A stretch of 32,409 nt of DNA from Gammaproteobacteria bacterium UBA5078 (GCA_002416505.1 DIAM01000005.1:62663-95071), one strand, 5' to 3'. Positions 6,194 to 15,006 are shown, counted from the stretch's first letter. The notes: generated by a model not told the origin, from the sequence alone. Program-made: numbers and translations.

Positions 6194-8353
6194 TTAGAGA
6201 CTACTAAAGGTATCTACCACGATCGAAGGCGTCAGGATCTGCGGCAAGATCACCGGCTCTTTCCCCGCGCCTGGGTAGAACACATACAGGGGCACGCTTG
6301 GCCGATTGAAGGCATCTAGGACACGACTGATCTCCGGATCTTGGTTCGTCCAATCCCCTTTCAGATAGGTAATGCCTTGGTCCGCCATGGCTTGGGTGAC
6401 GCGATCGGAACTAAGTGTCGTCTGCTCGTTGGCCAGGCAAGTAATGCACCAGGCCGCCGTCATATTGATGAATACTGGCTTGCCCTGCGCCTGCAGCTCC
6501 TCAAGGCGAGCGGCTCCGAAGGGCTCGTAATTCGCCACCGTATACTCGTCATCGCCACCGCCGGCATAGGACTGTGTCATCTGACGCGTCTCTAGCATTG
6601 GCGATTGTAATGAGTAGAACGCCAAGACGATGGCGATCGTGGCCATGACCGCATTGGCATTACGCCAGAACGGCCCTACTACCGTGCGCTTCTGCAGAAG
6701 CCATAGGCCGAAGGCCAGGAGTATGCAGGCGCCGACCACTACCGCCATGCCATTTACACCCACTTGATTGCCGAGCACCCACAATAACCAGAGCACCGTG
6801 GCATACATTGGAAAGGCCATGAATTCCTTGAAGGTATTCATCCAGGCACCGGGCTTAGGCATGAACTTCAGCAGCGCCGGGCTAAAGGTGAGCACCAAGA
6901 ATGGCAGCGCCATGCCTAGGCCCAGGAAGAAGAACACCACCATCGCCACGAACCATGACTGGGACAAGGCAAAGCCCAGTGCTGCGCCCATGAACGGCGC
7001 AGTACAGGGGCTCGCCACCGCAGTCGCGAGCACTCCCGTAAAGAAGGAACCCTTATATCCGGACTTAGAGGCCAGATTATTGCCAAGGCCCATGAAGCTG
7101 GTGCCGAACTCGAACACGCCCGACAGGCTGAGACCGAAGCTGAAGAACAGGAATATCAATAGAGTCACGAACCAGGGCGACTGCAGCTGGAAAGCCCAAC
7201 CCACTGCTTCGCCACCGGCGCGCAGGGCGATCAGGATCGAGGCCAATAACATGAAGGTCACGATGATACCGGCCGTATAGGCGATACCGTGCAGGCGCTG
7301 TTCGCTCGGGGCAGACTGCCGCTTGGAGGCAAGGCTCAATGCTTTCAGGGAAAGTACTGGGAAAACACAGGGCATTAGATTGAGAATCAGGCCACCGGCC
7401 AAGGCGAAGAAGATCACGCTCAGCAGGCTTGGCCCACCCGTGCCATCGCCGCTAGCGGAGCCATTGGCTGCGAATGCCGTAACAGAGGACAAGTTCGCGG
7501 CGCTAGCTGGAATAGCTGAGACTAAATAGCCCTGCGTGTCGCCATTGGCGCCCGTCACGGCCAATACGCCCGGGATACTGTCGTTCTCCACGCGAAAGCG
7601 TCGAGCCTGTTCATGGGTGATCTGCACCATACCGGGGCTAAGAGTGACATCGCGCAGAGGCGCGGGCTTGAGGATGCGCTTGCTCTCCGGGAAGAACCAG
7701 ACGTCGCGCGCGCCTTCGAAAACGGTCTCATCGGACTGGAAAGAGAGGCTGATGCGTTCGCCGCCGACCGCAAACAGCGACTGAATATCGTGCTCGTCCT
7801 GTGCCAGAGGCAGGCTCGCGAAGGTATTAGTGAAGGCCTGTTCCCACTTCGGCTCGGTCTCGAGGCTGAGGCCGCGTACCGGTAACTCTATGCCGACACG
7901 CCCCTCTCCAAGAATACAAATATCGTCGCAGACCTGCCATTGCACGTATACGGAGGCCGCAAAACTGTCGGCGCTATAGTCCTCGGGCACTGTCACGGTG
8001 ACAGGCAGGAATATCTCTTCCTCATAGGCGAAGGTAACCAAGTCCGAGCCGGGGAAAGGTAGCCAGGTAGGGGTAGGAAATTGCAATTCGCCGGGCACGG
8101 CGCCTGCGGGAAGCTCCCAGTCCATAAGGGCTGTCGCGTCGCCGCTATCGCCCTGCCAGCGGGAGTAGGTATGCCAGTGCTCGGTCGGATCGAGGCGTAC
8201 GGCGAGGGTCAGCGTTTCTCCGGCAACGGCGTTCGCGCTCGCGGAGACGAGTTCTACCTCTATCTCTTCACCTTTGAGTACTTCGGCCTGTGCAGCCAAG
8301 GGCATCGTTAGCAGTGACGCAAATATCACTATTGCGCTGGCTAATTTCCTCAT
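6194..8353 (-). CDS. DsbD/ScsB-type protein-disulfide reductase
   Basis: This inner-membrane electron carrier passes reducing equivalents from cytoplasmic thioredoxin to periplasmic thiol proteins. The 719-aa protein has a signal peptide (residues 1-23, cleavage after AQA), an N-terminal periplasmic domain with the pair C142-DDI-C146, a multi-span core with the redox cysteines C329 (NLMPCVFPV) and C450 (ASPCTAPF), and a C-terminal thioredoxin-like domain with W635-CITC-639. The long N-terminal domain and CDDIC motif resemble the ScsB branch more than E. coli DsbD, whose N-domain is shorter. Start ATG at 8353 has GGGAG about 8 bases upstream. dsbC, a natural electron acceptor for such proteins, lies 5 kb away, suggesting a functional but not co-transcribed pair. 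Confidence 0.9.
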   Translation of the reverse strand: MRKLASAIVIFASLLTMPLAAQAEVLKGEEIEVELVSASANAVAGETLTLAVRLDPTEHWHTYSRWQGDSGDATALMDWELPAGAVPGELQFPTPTWLPFPGSDLVTFAYEEEIFLPVTVTVPEDYSADSFAASVYVQWQVCDDICILGEGRVGIELPVRGLSLETEPKWEQAFTNTFASLPLAQDEHDIQSLFAVGGERISLSFQSDETVFEGARDVWFFPESKRILKPAPLRDVTLSPGMVQITHEQARRFRVENDSIPGVLAVTGANGDTQGYLVSAIPASAANLSSVTAFAANGSASGDGTGGPSLLSVIFFALAGGLILNLMPCVFPVLSLKALSLASKRQSAPSEQRLHGIAYTAGIIVTFMLLASILIALRAGGEAVGWAFQLQSPWFVTLLIFLFFSFGLSLSGVFEFGTSFMGLGNNLASKSGYKGSFFTGVLATAVASPCTAPFMGAALGFALSQSWFVAMVVFFFLGLGMALPFLVLTFSPALLKFMPKPGAWMNTFKEFMAFPMYATVLWLLWVLGNQVGVNGMAVVVGACILLAFGLWLLQKRTVVGPFWRNANAVMATIAIVLAFYSLQSPMLETRQMTQSYAGGGDDEYTVANYEPFGAARLEELQAQGKPVFINMTAAWCITCLANEQTTLSSDRVTQAMADQGITYLKGDWTNQDPEISRVLDAFNRPSVPLYVFYPGAGKEPVILPQILTPSIVVDTFSSL

Positions 8354-8702
8354 TCACAACTCTCCCACTTATATTGCTTTGATCCCGATTGTAGCGCTAA
8401 GTCAGCCTAGAGACCCTCTCTAATTGTGATTTTAAGTAACACCACAAGCTTCTTACATGGTTAGCTGCCTGACCGGCTTTTCCCCATGCGAACGCAGGCC
8501 CCTAGGCGCAAACCTCTGCGATTGCGAGGGTAAGACCTCATTTCTAGGGGAATTGTTACAATCTGCGATGCTAGACAAGCGGCAGGCAGGCAAGCCAGCC
8601 TTCTCAACGAAAATTAGTCATTGGCAACTTCGCCAAGACCACTCGCTGCGACCGCACTGCCGCTAGGTTCTCGCGATAGAAGGCTAACGCCTCGTCCTTT
8701 GC
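8354..8702. other. 349-bp gap between recJ and the DsbD-type gene; no gene seen
   Basis: No convincing coding region or RNA gene is seen. A 69-codon plus-strand frame (8457-8666) lacks a Shine-Dalgarno and any recognisable similarity. For the minus-strand reductase gene a -10-like TACAAT lies about 35 bases upstream of the start but without a clear -35. No intrinsic terminator for recJ was found. Confidence 0.5.
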
Positions 8703-10451
8703 TCAGAGGCTGGGCTCTAGGTATTCGATTAATAATTGCAGATTGCGTTGCCCGCGAAACTCGTTGATGTCGAGTCGATAGACCACATTGACGCGCCGCT
8801 CATTACAGTCGACCCATTGCTGCGCCTCGATATTGAAGGCAATCGCATCGAGCAGGCATTGCGCATCGTCTATTGGACTCAACACTAGCTTCAGGTGTTT
8901 GCCTCCAAGCAGGCGGTGTTGCACGATGCGAAACTCGCCATCGAAACTCGGCTCCGGAAAATGCTGCCCCCATGGGCCGTAGTCCCGCAGCAACTGCGCG
9001 TTGTTCATCGTGAGCTCCGACGGGCGCAGGGGCCCGTCGGTGAGAATGCGCGCCTGCAGATCCTCGGCACTAAGTTGTTCTGCTACGGCGGCGGCGAAGG
9101 CCGCACTGAAGCGTTCGTAGTCGGCCTTGTATAGACTCAGGCCCGCCGCCATGGCATGCCCGCCGAAGCGACTCACTAGCCCGGGATTCTGTGTCGCCAC
9201 CTGGTCGAGCACGTCACGAATATGCAGGCCGGCGATCGAGCGCGCCGAGCCCTTCAATTCTTCCTTGCCATCTGCGTCCAGCCCCGCGTCGGCGAAGGCG
9301 ATAACCGGGCGATGCAGCCGCTCCTTGATGCGTGCCGCCAGAATGCCGATAACGCCCTGGTGCCAACCGCTATCGTAGAGGCATAGGCCCGCCGGCACCT
9401 CCTCCTCGTCGAAGGCCATCAGGTCTAGGCTCGCGACGGCCTGGTCTTTCATGTCCGTCTCGATGCCCTTGCGCTGCTGATTCATGCTGTCGAGCTCTTG
9501 CGCCATCGCCATCGCCCTGTCGGGATTATCCGTTAGCAGACACTCGATGCCCAGGGCCATGTCGTCGAGCCGACCCGCAGCGTTGAGGCGTGGCCCCACT
9601 GCGAAGCCGAGATCGCTAGCCACGAGATTGACTCTGTTGCGCTTACCCAAGGTCAGTAGCGCCAGAATGCCCTCGCAGGCGCGGCCAGCACGGATGCGTT
9701 TAAGCCCTTCGTTCACCAAGATGCGATTATTGCGATCGAGACTAACCACGTCGGCAACCGTGCCAAGTGCCACTAGATCGAGAAAGTCTGCGAGATTGGG
9801 TTCGGCGAAGCCTTGCTTGCCGAACCAGTCTTTCTCACGCAGGAGGCTGCGCAGCGCAGCCATCACATAGAACACCACCCCCACACCCGCCAGAGACTTG
9901 CTCGGGAACGCGCAGGCCACTTGGTTCGGATTGACGATCGCATCGGCGGTAGGCAACTCACGCCCAGGCAAGTGGTGATCGGTGATGATGACCTGCATGC
10001 CGAGGCGCTGCGCGGCGGCCACGCCCTCGATGCTCGAGATCCCATTGTCCACGGTGATCAGCAGGTCGGGTGTTTTCCCGCGCGCCAACTCCACGATCTC
10101 GGGCGTTAGCCCATAGCCGTACTCGAAGCGGTTGGGAACGATATAATCCACGTGCTGAAAACCGAAGGCACGCAGGGCGCGAATCGCCAAGGCACAGCTA
10201 GTGGCGCCGTCGGCATCGAAGTCGGACACGATAAGGACGCGCCCCTGCCTGCGCAGCTGCGCGTATAGAAGGGCAACCGCGACATCGATGCCGGTGAGCA
10301 GGTCGGGGGGATACAGGGCTTTGAAATCGAGCTGCAACGCTGCGTCGTTTAGCACGGACCGCGCAGCGAGCACTCTTTGTACAACGGGTGCGATCGCCGC
10401 ACTGAACTGATGCGCGCTAGGCACCGGCCGGCGGCTGATCAGCGGCTTCAC
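8703..10451 (-). CDS. recJ: Single-stranded-DNA-specific exonuclease RecJ
   Basis: RecJ degrades single-stranded DNA 5' to 3' in recombination, mismatch and base-excision repair. The 582-aa protein (family about 560-580) shows the DHH-phosphoesterase motifs in order: DFDADG (77-82), VDNGISS (134-140), the DHH triad at 158-160, NAAGRLDD, and in the DHHA1 domain SRFGGHAMAAG with the GGHxxAAG signature. The start is a GTG at 10451 that overlaps the thrC stop (GTGA, 4 bases), so recJ is translationally coupled at the end of hom-thrC-recJ. Grouping recJ with threonine biosynthesis is common in this part of the gammaproteobacteria and says nothing about shared function. Confidence 0.96.
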   Translation of the reverse strand: MKPLISRRPVPSAHQFSAAIAPVVQRVLAARSVLNDAALQLDFKALYPPDLLTGIDVAVALLYAQLRRQGRVLIVSDFDADGATSCALAIRALRAFGFQHVDYIVPNRFEYGYGLTPEIVELARGKTPDLLITVDNGISSIEGVAAAQRLGMQVIITDHHLPGRELPTADAIVNPNQVACAFPSKSLAGVGVVFYVMAALRSLLREKDWFGKQGFAEPNLADFLDLVALGTVADVVSLDRNNRILVNEGLKRIRAGRACEGILALLTLGKRNRVNLVASDLGFAVGPRLNAAGRLDDMALGIECLLTDNPDRAMAMAQELDSMNQQRKGIETDMKDQAVASLDLMAFDEEEVPAGLCLYDSGWHQGVIGILAARIKERLHRPVIAFADAGLDADGKEELKGSARSIAGLHIRDVLDQVATQNPGLVSRFGGHAMAAGLSLYKADYERFSAAFAAAVAEQLSAEDLQARILTDGPLRPSELTMNNAQLLRDYGPWGQHFPEPSFDGEFRIVQHRLLGGKHLKLVLSPIDDAQCLLDAIAFNIEAQQWVDCNERRVNVVYRLDINEFRGQRNLQLLIEYLEPSL

Positions 10452-11836
10452 AATGTATTGCGTATGAAGTCGGTGACAGCGTTCAGGCTATTGTCCACGA
10501 TAGCGTAATGTTCCTCGCGCTCGAAAAGATCGCTCAGGTGCTCTGGCAACTGCGGCGTGTCCAGACCCGCCTTGGTCACCGCATCTGCGAACTTCACCGG
10601 GTGGGCAGTGGCCAAGCAAATCATCGGTACGCTGCGGTCCGCATTGCACTCACGCGCCGCCTTCACGCCGATGGCGGTGTGCGGGTCGATCAGGAATTCA
10701 TTCTCGGCGAAGACCTGACGAATGACATCGCAGGTTGTCTCGTCGTCCACGCTAGCGCTAGCGAAGACTCGCTGGGCCTGCTGCCAACGCGCGGGATCGA
10801 TGCCATGACCGCCCTCGCCCGTGGCCGTCATGAACTGGGCCAGTGCCTTGCCATCGCGGCCAAACAGATCGAACAGATAGCGTTCGAAATTGCTCGACAC
10901 CATAATATCCATGCTGGGCGAAAGCGTGTGCTTAAGCTCGCCTTGCGCGTAGTCATTGCGGCTCATGAAGCGGTGCAGGATATCGTTGCTATTGGTTGCG
11001 ATGATCAGCTGCTTGATCGGCAGGCCCATCTGCATGGCGAGGTAGCCGGCATAGATATCGCCGAAATTTCCGGTAGGCACCGAGAAGGACACGGGGCGAT
11101 GCGGCCCGCCGAGTTGCAGGGACGCGTAAAAATAATAGACGATCTGCGCCATGATGCGCGCCCAGTTAATCGAGTTCACCGCCACGAGCTGACGCCCTTC
11201 TGGCAGGAAGGATTGATCGCCGAACGCGGCTTTAACGATGCGTTGGCAGTCGTCGAAGTTACCCTTCACGGCGATGTTATGAACGTTGTCACCCAACACA
11301 GTCGTCATCTGTCGACGCTGCACCTCCGACACGCGCTGGTGCGGATGCAGGATGAAAATATCGACGTTGTCGCTATGGCGGCAGCCTTCGAGAGCGGCGG
11401 AACCGGTATCGCCCGAGGTCGCCCCGAGGATGACCACCTTCTGATCGTTGCGCTTCAACACGTAATCCAACAGATTGCCGAGCAACTGCAAGGCGAAGTC
11501 TTTGAATGCCAGGGTTGGGCCGCAATACAATTCCAGCACCCACTCGTTCACCCCAATCATGCGCAGCGGAGCCACCGCCTTGTTCGCGAAGCTGCTATAG
11601 CTCCTGTCGATAATCTCCTCGAGGTCGTCGTCGGGAATCGCACCATCGATGAACGGTGTGATGATCTTCTTGGCAAGCTGTGCATAGCTCAGCCCGGCCA
11701 TCTGCGCGATCTCGTCTTTGCTGAACTTAGGCAGCTCTTCGGGCACATAGAGCCCGCCATCGGGCGCCAGGCCAGTTAATAAGACTTGCTCGAAAGACTG
11801 CGCCGGCGCTTGGCCGCGAGTGCTGATGTATTTCAT
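10448..11836 (-). CDS. thrC: Threonine synthase
   Basis: ThrC converts O-phospho-L-homoserine to L-threonine with PLP. The 462-aa length matches the longer threonine synthases of Pseudomonas type. Visible are the N-terminal MKYISTRG start, the PLP lysine K112 in GPTLAFKDFAL, the glycine-rich phosphate-binding stretch GATSGDTGSAALEG, and SINWARIMAQIVYYF. The start ATG at 11836 follows AAGGAAAAGG. The gene lies 26 bp behind hom and overlaps recJ by 4 bases, so the three form one operon. A long frame on the opposite strand (10508-11779) is a codon-bias shadow. Confidence 0.97.
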   Translation of the reverse strand: MKYISTRGQAPAQSFEQVLLTGLAPDGGLYVPEELPKFSKDEIAQMAGLSYAQLAKKIITPFIDGAIPDDDLEEIIDRSYSSFANKAVAPLRMIGVNEWVLELYCGPTLAFKDFALQLLGNLLDYVLKRNDQKVVILGATSGDTGSAALEGCRHSDNVDIFILHPHQRVSEVQRRQMTTVLGDNVHNIAVKGNFDDCQRIVKAAFGDQSFLPEGRQLVAVNSINWARIMAQIVYYFYASLQLGGPHRPVSFSVPTGNFGDIYAGYLAMQMGLPIKQLIIATNSNDILHRFMSRNDYAQGELKHTLSPSMDIMVSSNFERYLFDLFGRDGKALAQFMTATGEGGHGIDPARWQQAQRVFASASVDDETTCDVIRQVFAENEFLIDPHTAIGVKAARECNADRSVPMICLATAHPVKFADAVTKAGLDTPQLPEHLSDLFEREEHYAIVDNSLNAVTDFIRNTL

Positions 11837-11862
11837 GCTAATGCCTTTTCCTTATTGCGCGG

Positions 11863-13221
11863 CTAGTTGTCTTCACCGTCAAACTGTTCGATGCGAATAC
11901 GGGTAACTTTTTCGACTACTTGTTCCAGAGCTTCGATAGCGGCAATCGCTTTATTCATCTGGCGCTCCTCTACGGTGCCGGTCAGAATCACGATAGGCAC
12001 GAAGACTTCGCCGACAATCGTGGCATCTGGCTCCTTCTGAATCAGGGCTTCGATATTAATGCCATGGTCTGTCAATATCTGCGAGATCCGCGCCATCACG
12101 CCAATCTTGTCGTAGACGGAAAGGCGGATATAGAATTCGCAATGGATGTCTTCGATACACAAGATCGGAATATCGGTGCGCAGGGAGTTGAAGGCCAAAG
12201 ACGGCACATTGCCTGGATTGCCCTTAGACTCGTCGCCGGAGCTACGCACGATGTCGATAATATCGGCCACCACCGAAGAGGCGGTCGCCTTCGCGCCAGC
12301 GCCGGCACCGTAATACAGTGTCGAGCCAACCGAGTCGCCCTTCACAACGACGGCATTCATCACACCGTTCACATTGGCAATCAGGCGTTGTTCGGAGATC
12401 ATCGTGGGGTGCACGCGCATCTCGATGCCCTTCTCAGTCATGCGAGTGATGCCTAGGTGTTTGATGCGATAGCCGAGCTCTTCTGCATAGTTCACATCAT
12501 CGATGGTGATCTTGCTAATTCCCTCGGTATAGACCTTGTCGAATTGCAGCGCGATTCCGAAGGCGTTGGCCGCGAGTATGGTGAGTTTATGAGCGGCGTC
12601 GATACCCTCGACATCGAAGGTCGGATCGGCCTCGGCATAGCCCAAGGCCTGCGCCTCGGCCAATACATCGGCGAAGCTGCGCCCCTTCTGCGCCATCTCA
12701 GTCAGAATAAAATTGCCAGTGCCATTGATGATGCCGGCCAGCCACTGAATGGAGTTAGCGGCGAGGCCTTCGCGCAATGCTTTAATGATCGGGATACCAC
12801 CGGCGACGGCGCTCTCGTAGGCTACCGTCACGCCCTTGCGCTTAGCGGCGGCGAAGATCTCGTTGCCGTGCACCGCGATCAGGGCTTTGTTGGCGGTCAC
12901 GACATGCTTGCCGTTCTCGATAGCACGCATGATCAGCGGCAAGGCGGGCTCCATGCCCCCGAGCACTTCCACGACGATATCGACCTCGGGGTCGTCGGCG
13001 ACCGCATAGACATCTTTGCTAACGCGTATGCCGGTAGTGTCGAACAGGGGATTCTCGCGGCGAGAGGCGACGTGCGAGACGCACAGAGTCTTGCCGAGTC
13101 GACGGGTAATCTCGACTTGATTGGATTGCAGGAGGGTGAAGGTGCCACCCCCGACGGTGCCCATACCGCAAATACCGATGTTGAATTTTTCCTTAAGCAC
13201 TTGTGCTGAATCCTGTTTCAA
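11863..13221 (-). CDS. hom: Homoserine dehydrogenase
   Basis: Hom reduces aspartate semialdehyde to homoserine with NAD(P)H, the branch step towards threonine and methionine. The protein has an N-terminal Rossmann fold with GICGMGTVGGGT (residues 17-28), the catalytic-domain sequence AGIINGTGNFILTEM, and a C-terminal ACT domain (about residues 365-440) that is the usual site of threonine feedback. It is monofunctional, with no fused kinase. The start is uncertain. The TTG at 13221 has GAGGG about 6 bases upstream and gives 452 aa; a GTG at 13200 would give 445 aa starting MLKEKFNIGICG, closer to typical homologues. It is the first gene of hom-thrC-recJ, 120 bp behind dsbC. Confidence 0.95.
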   Translation of the reverse strand: MKQDSAQVLKEKFNIGICGMGTVGGGTFTLLQSNQVEITRRLGKTLCVSHVASRRENPLFDTTGIRVSKDVYAVADDPEVDIVVEVLGGMEPALPLIMRAIENGKHVVTANKALIAVHGNEIFAAAKRKGVTVAYESAVAGGIPIIKALREGLAANSIQWLAGIINGTGNFILTEMAQKGRSFADVLAEAQALGYAEADPTFDVEGIDAAHKLTILAANAFGIALQFDKVYTEGISKITIDDVNYAEELGYRIKHLGITRMTEKGIEMRVHPTMISEQRLIANVNGVMNAVVVKGDSVGSTLYYGAGAGAKATASSVVADIIDIVRSSGDESKGNPGNVPSLAFNSLRTDIPILCIEDIHCEFYIRLSVYDKIGVMARISQILTDHGINIEALIQKEPDATIVGEVFVPIVILTGTVEERQMNKAIAAIEALEQVVEKVTRIRIEQFDGEDN

Positions 13222-13234
13222 GACTTACCCTCGA

Positions 13235-13260
13235 CGCCAGTTGTAGTGGCGCACATTGTA
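13235..13260 (-). promoter_or_regulatory. Possible hom promoter element and leader hairpin
   Basis: On the minus strand a -10-like TACAAT (13260-13255) lies about 34 bases before the TTG start, without a convincing -35. Directly after it CGCCA (13251-13247) and TGGCG (13239-13235) form a 5-bp hairpin with a 7-base loop in the short leader. No leader peptide rich in threonine codons is seen, so classical attenuation is not supported. Confidence 0.3.
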
Positions 13261-13285
13261 CTAAAATTGGGGAATGAAAAGCATC

Positions 13286-13314
13286 AAAGGCGTCCATTTA
13301 GAACGCCTTTTAAC
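13286..13314 (-). terminator. Intrinsic terminator between dsbC and hom
   Basis: AAAGGCGT (13286-13293) and ACGCCTTT (13303-13310) form a perfect 8-bp stem with a 9-base loop, 32 bases beyond the dsbC stop. On the minus strand the stem ends in TTT and is followed by a broken T-rich stretch; on the plus strand TTTT follows. It probably separates dsbC from the hom operon, at least partly. Confidence 0.6.
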
Positions 13315-13341
13315 GAATCTGCCTATGGGAGTTTGTCGAGC

Positions 13342-14103
13342 TTATTGGCCGAAGACCGTGGCAGCAAGTTGTGCTGGCTCTAGATAGCCGGGAATGACGG
13401 TACCATCTTCAAGCACGATCGCAGGGGTACCGGAGATTCCGATCTTATTGCCGAGGGCGTAATGCTCAAGAATTGGGTTCACACAGTCATGCGCGGGAAT
13501 ATTCTGCCCGTGCTTGGCTTGCGTGAGAGACTTGTTACGGTCGTCGGAACACCAGACATTGATCATCTTGGGGTAAGCCTCTGAGGCCTCACCACCGCGA
13601 GGATAAGCGACATAACGCACGCGAATGCCTTGGGCAAGGTTCTGCTCGAGGTCACCGTGCAGGCGACGGCAGTAGGCACAGTCGACATCGGTAAACACGG
13701 TAATAGTCGCGCGGGTATTGGCGGGCTCGAATATGACCATCTCTGACTCGGGCACTGCGGCGATCCATTGTGCGACATTCTGCTGGCGGGCTACGGCAGA
13801 GAGATTCACGAGGCCATCACTCTGAGCCTTGAAGAGGTCGCCAGTAACGAGATACTCGCCCTTGCGATCGGTAAACAGTCTTTCGCCGGTAGAGAGTTCG
13901 ACCTCGATCAGGCCGTCGAAGGGGGTCTGTTTAACGGCGACAATCTCGATACTGGCATTGGTCGCTGCGGTCAGCGTACCGGCGAGATTAGCCTTAAGAG
14001 TCTTGGCCCAGGCCTCGCCACTAACATCTTGGGCATTGGCGAGGGGCAGAGTGCCGAAGGCGCAGATAGCGACGGCGGCAATGGCACGAAATAATATGTT
14101 CAT
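13342..14103 (-). CDS. dsbC: Thiol:disulfide interchange protein DsbC
   Basis: DsbC is the periplasmic disulfide isomerase that repairs wrongly paired cysteines. The 253-aa precursor has a signal peptide (residues 1-24, cleavage near LANA-QD), an N-terminal dimerisation domain with the LSTGERLFTDRKGEYLVTGDL pattern, and a thioredoxin-fold domain with active site C142-A-Y-C145 (FTDVDCAYCRRLH), a second cysteine pair C185/C207 and cis-proline P227 (SGTPAIV). The CAYC motif differs from the CGYC of E. coli DsbC and may change its redox potential. The ATG at 14103 has GAGGA 10 bases upstream. In Pseudomonas xerD precedes dsbC; here a repeat-filled gap does. Confidence 0.94.
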   Translation of the reverse strand: MNILFRAIAAVAICAFGTLPLANAQDVSGEAWAKTLKANLAGTLTAATNASIEIVAVKQTPFDGLIEVELSTGERLFTDRKGEYLVTGDLFKAQSDGLVNLSAVARQQNVAQWIAAVPESEMVIFEPANTRATITVFTDVDCAYCRRLHGDLEQNLAQGIRVRYVAYPRGGEASEAYPKMINVWCSDDRNKSLTQAKHGQNIPAHDCVNPILEHYALGNKIGISGTPAIVLEDGTVIPGYLEPAQLAATVFGQ

Positions 14104-14330
14104 GAATTTAGGGTCCTCAAAGGCGTTAATTCAATTGGGCATAGAGCGGGAGACCGGTAATTCGGCGAAAAGCATCCACAAGCCACCAAAATCCCAAACA
14201 AGTGACATAACTTACCACAGCGCCACCTCCCTGAACCACGAATTTATTGGCTTGCGGATAGTTTTGCTGGGCTCTTTTTGTTTAGTTCTAGCCGTTCACT
14301 CCGTAGCTGCGCTTAGTTGTTTTTAGGCTC

Positions 14331-14483
14331 TCACTCTGCTGCTCGGACCGCGCTGCGAGGCACTACCGTTCTGGACACGCCGTGAATACGTCCATGTAGG
14401 CTCTACGCCGGCATCCGACTGCCATGGATGGCAGGAGTGTCGAGAATGCAGGAGCAATTCATCGACCATGCCGTCGAAGGTCC
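14331..14483 (+). repeat. Intergenic repeat copy A (long variant, 153 bp)
   Basis: This is one of three copies of an intergenic element bounded by TCACTCyG and GAAGGTCC. It shares 72 of 73 bases (14344-14416) with inverted copy C. Compared with copies B and C it carries about 51 extra bases (about 14417-14467) in the middle of the GGCATCC/ATGCCG palindrome, and these bases begin with their own hairpin CTGCCAT-GG-ATGGCAG. Short frames across it are not coding. Confidence 0.85.
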
Positions 14484-14497
14484 TGAATTTCGGAAAT

Positions 14498-14598
14498 TCA
14501 CTCCGTAGGCCGAGCCGAGCTCCGGGTACCGATTTTCTGGACACGCCGCAAGTACGTCCGTGTAGGCTCTACGCCGGCATCCATGCCGTCGAAGGTCC
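14498..14598 (+). repeat. Intergenic repeat copy B (short variant, 101 bp)
   Basis: Copy B is in direct orientation with copy A and only 14 bases behind it. Its first 40 bases have diverged, but from 14537 (CTGGACACGCCG) to the end (GAAGGTCC, 14598) it matches copies A and C closely, including the 14-base CGGCAT-CC-ATGCCG palindrome that the extra bases split in copy A. Confidence 0.85.
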
Positions 14599-14772
14599 TG
14601 AAACTCGCCACCCGAAACTCGGCTCTGACTTATTCGTTAACCTGAAAAATACACTTTTAATGTTTGGCCAAAAGTTCCACTAGATTTTCGCATCGCTCTC
14701 TTCGCGAGAGCAAAGCCAATTAGCTATGCCATCCCACTGAAAGAGGAACGCGGTGTGGGGTGCTGCCGGGCT
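14599..14772. other. Spacer between repeat copies B and C; no gene seen
   Basis: This stretch is AT-richer than its surroundings and contains no credible frame. The only clear structure is a hairpin GCTCTC-TTCGC-GAGAGC (14695-14711). Together with 14104-14330 (dsbC upstream region, no clear promoter found) it makes up the non-repeat part of the roughly 900-bp gap between dsbC and rplS. Confidence 0.5.
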
Positions 14773-14874
14773 GGACCTTCGACGGCATGGATGCCGGCGT
14801 AGAGCCTACACGGACGTATTCACGGCGTGTCCAGAACGGTAGTGCCTCGCAGCGCGGTCCGGGCAACGGAGTGA
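14773..14874 (-). repeat. Intergenic repeat copy C (short variant, inverted, 102 bp)
   Basis: Copy C lies on the opposite strand to A and B. Its 73-base arm 14789-14861 is the reverse complement of 14344-14416 with one mismatch, so the two could pair in single-stranded DNA or RNA. The near-identity suggests recent spread or gene conversion. It ends 45 bases before the rplS terminator. Confidence 0.85.
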
Positions 14875-14919
14875 AAAACCCTGATTTAACAGCACCCAAT
14901 AGTGGTAATTCTGGGCAAT

Positions 14920-14948
14920 AAAAAAGGGAGACATAAATGCCTCCCTTT
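14920..14948 (-). terminator. Intrinsic terminator of the rpsP-rplS operon
   Basis: On the minus strand AAAGGGAG (14948-14941) pairs with CTCCCTTT (14930-14923) across a 10-base loop and is followed by an uninterrupted T-run (TTTTTTATT). It lies 58 bases past the rplS stop. This is the strongest Rho-independent terminator in the window. Confidence 0.9.
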
Positions 14949-15006
14949 CGAGTCTACGCAGTACTGCTTAGAGGTCGGCTTTGGGCCTCGCTCTTGAGTG
15001 CTGGAT

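Noticed and set aside
10508..11779. 423-codon frame on the plus strand
   Set aside because: It lies wholly opposite thrC, is rich in His/Arg/Gln as shadows of GC-rich genes are, and has no recognisable motif.
12457..13209. 250-codon plus-strand frame opposite hom
   Set aside because: Antisense shadow of hom with no motif or ribosome site.
13222..13341. Threonine-type attenuator before hom
   Set aside because: A hairpin is present, but no short leader frame rich in Thr/Ile codons and no alternative pairing could be found; it is better read as the dsbC terminator.
14468..14683. 71-codon plus-strand frame in the dsbC-rplS gap
   Set aside because: It is a translation of repeat copies A and B (FLDTPQVRPCRL...), not a gene.
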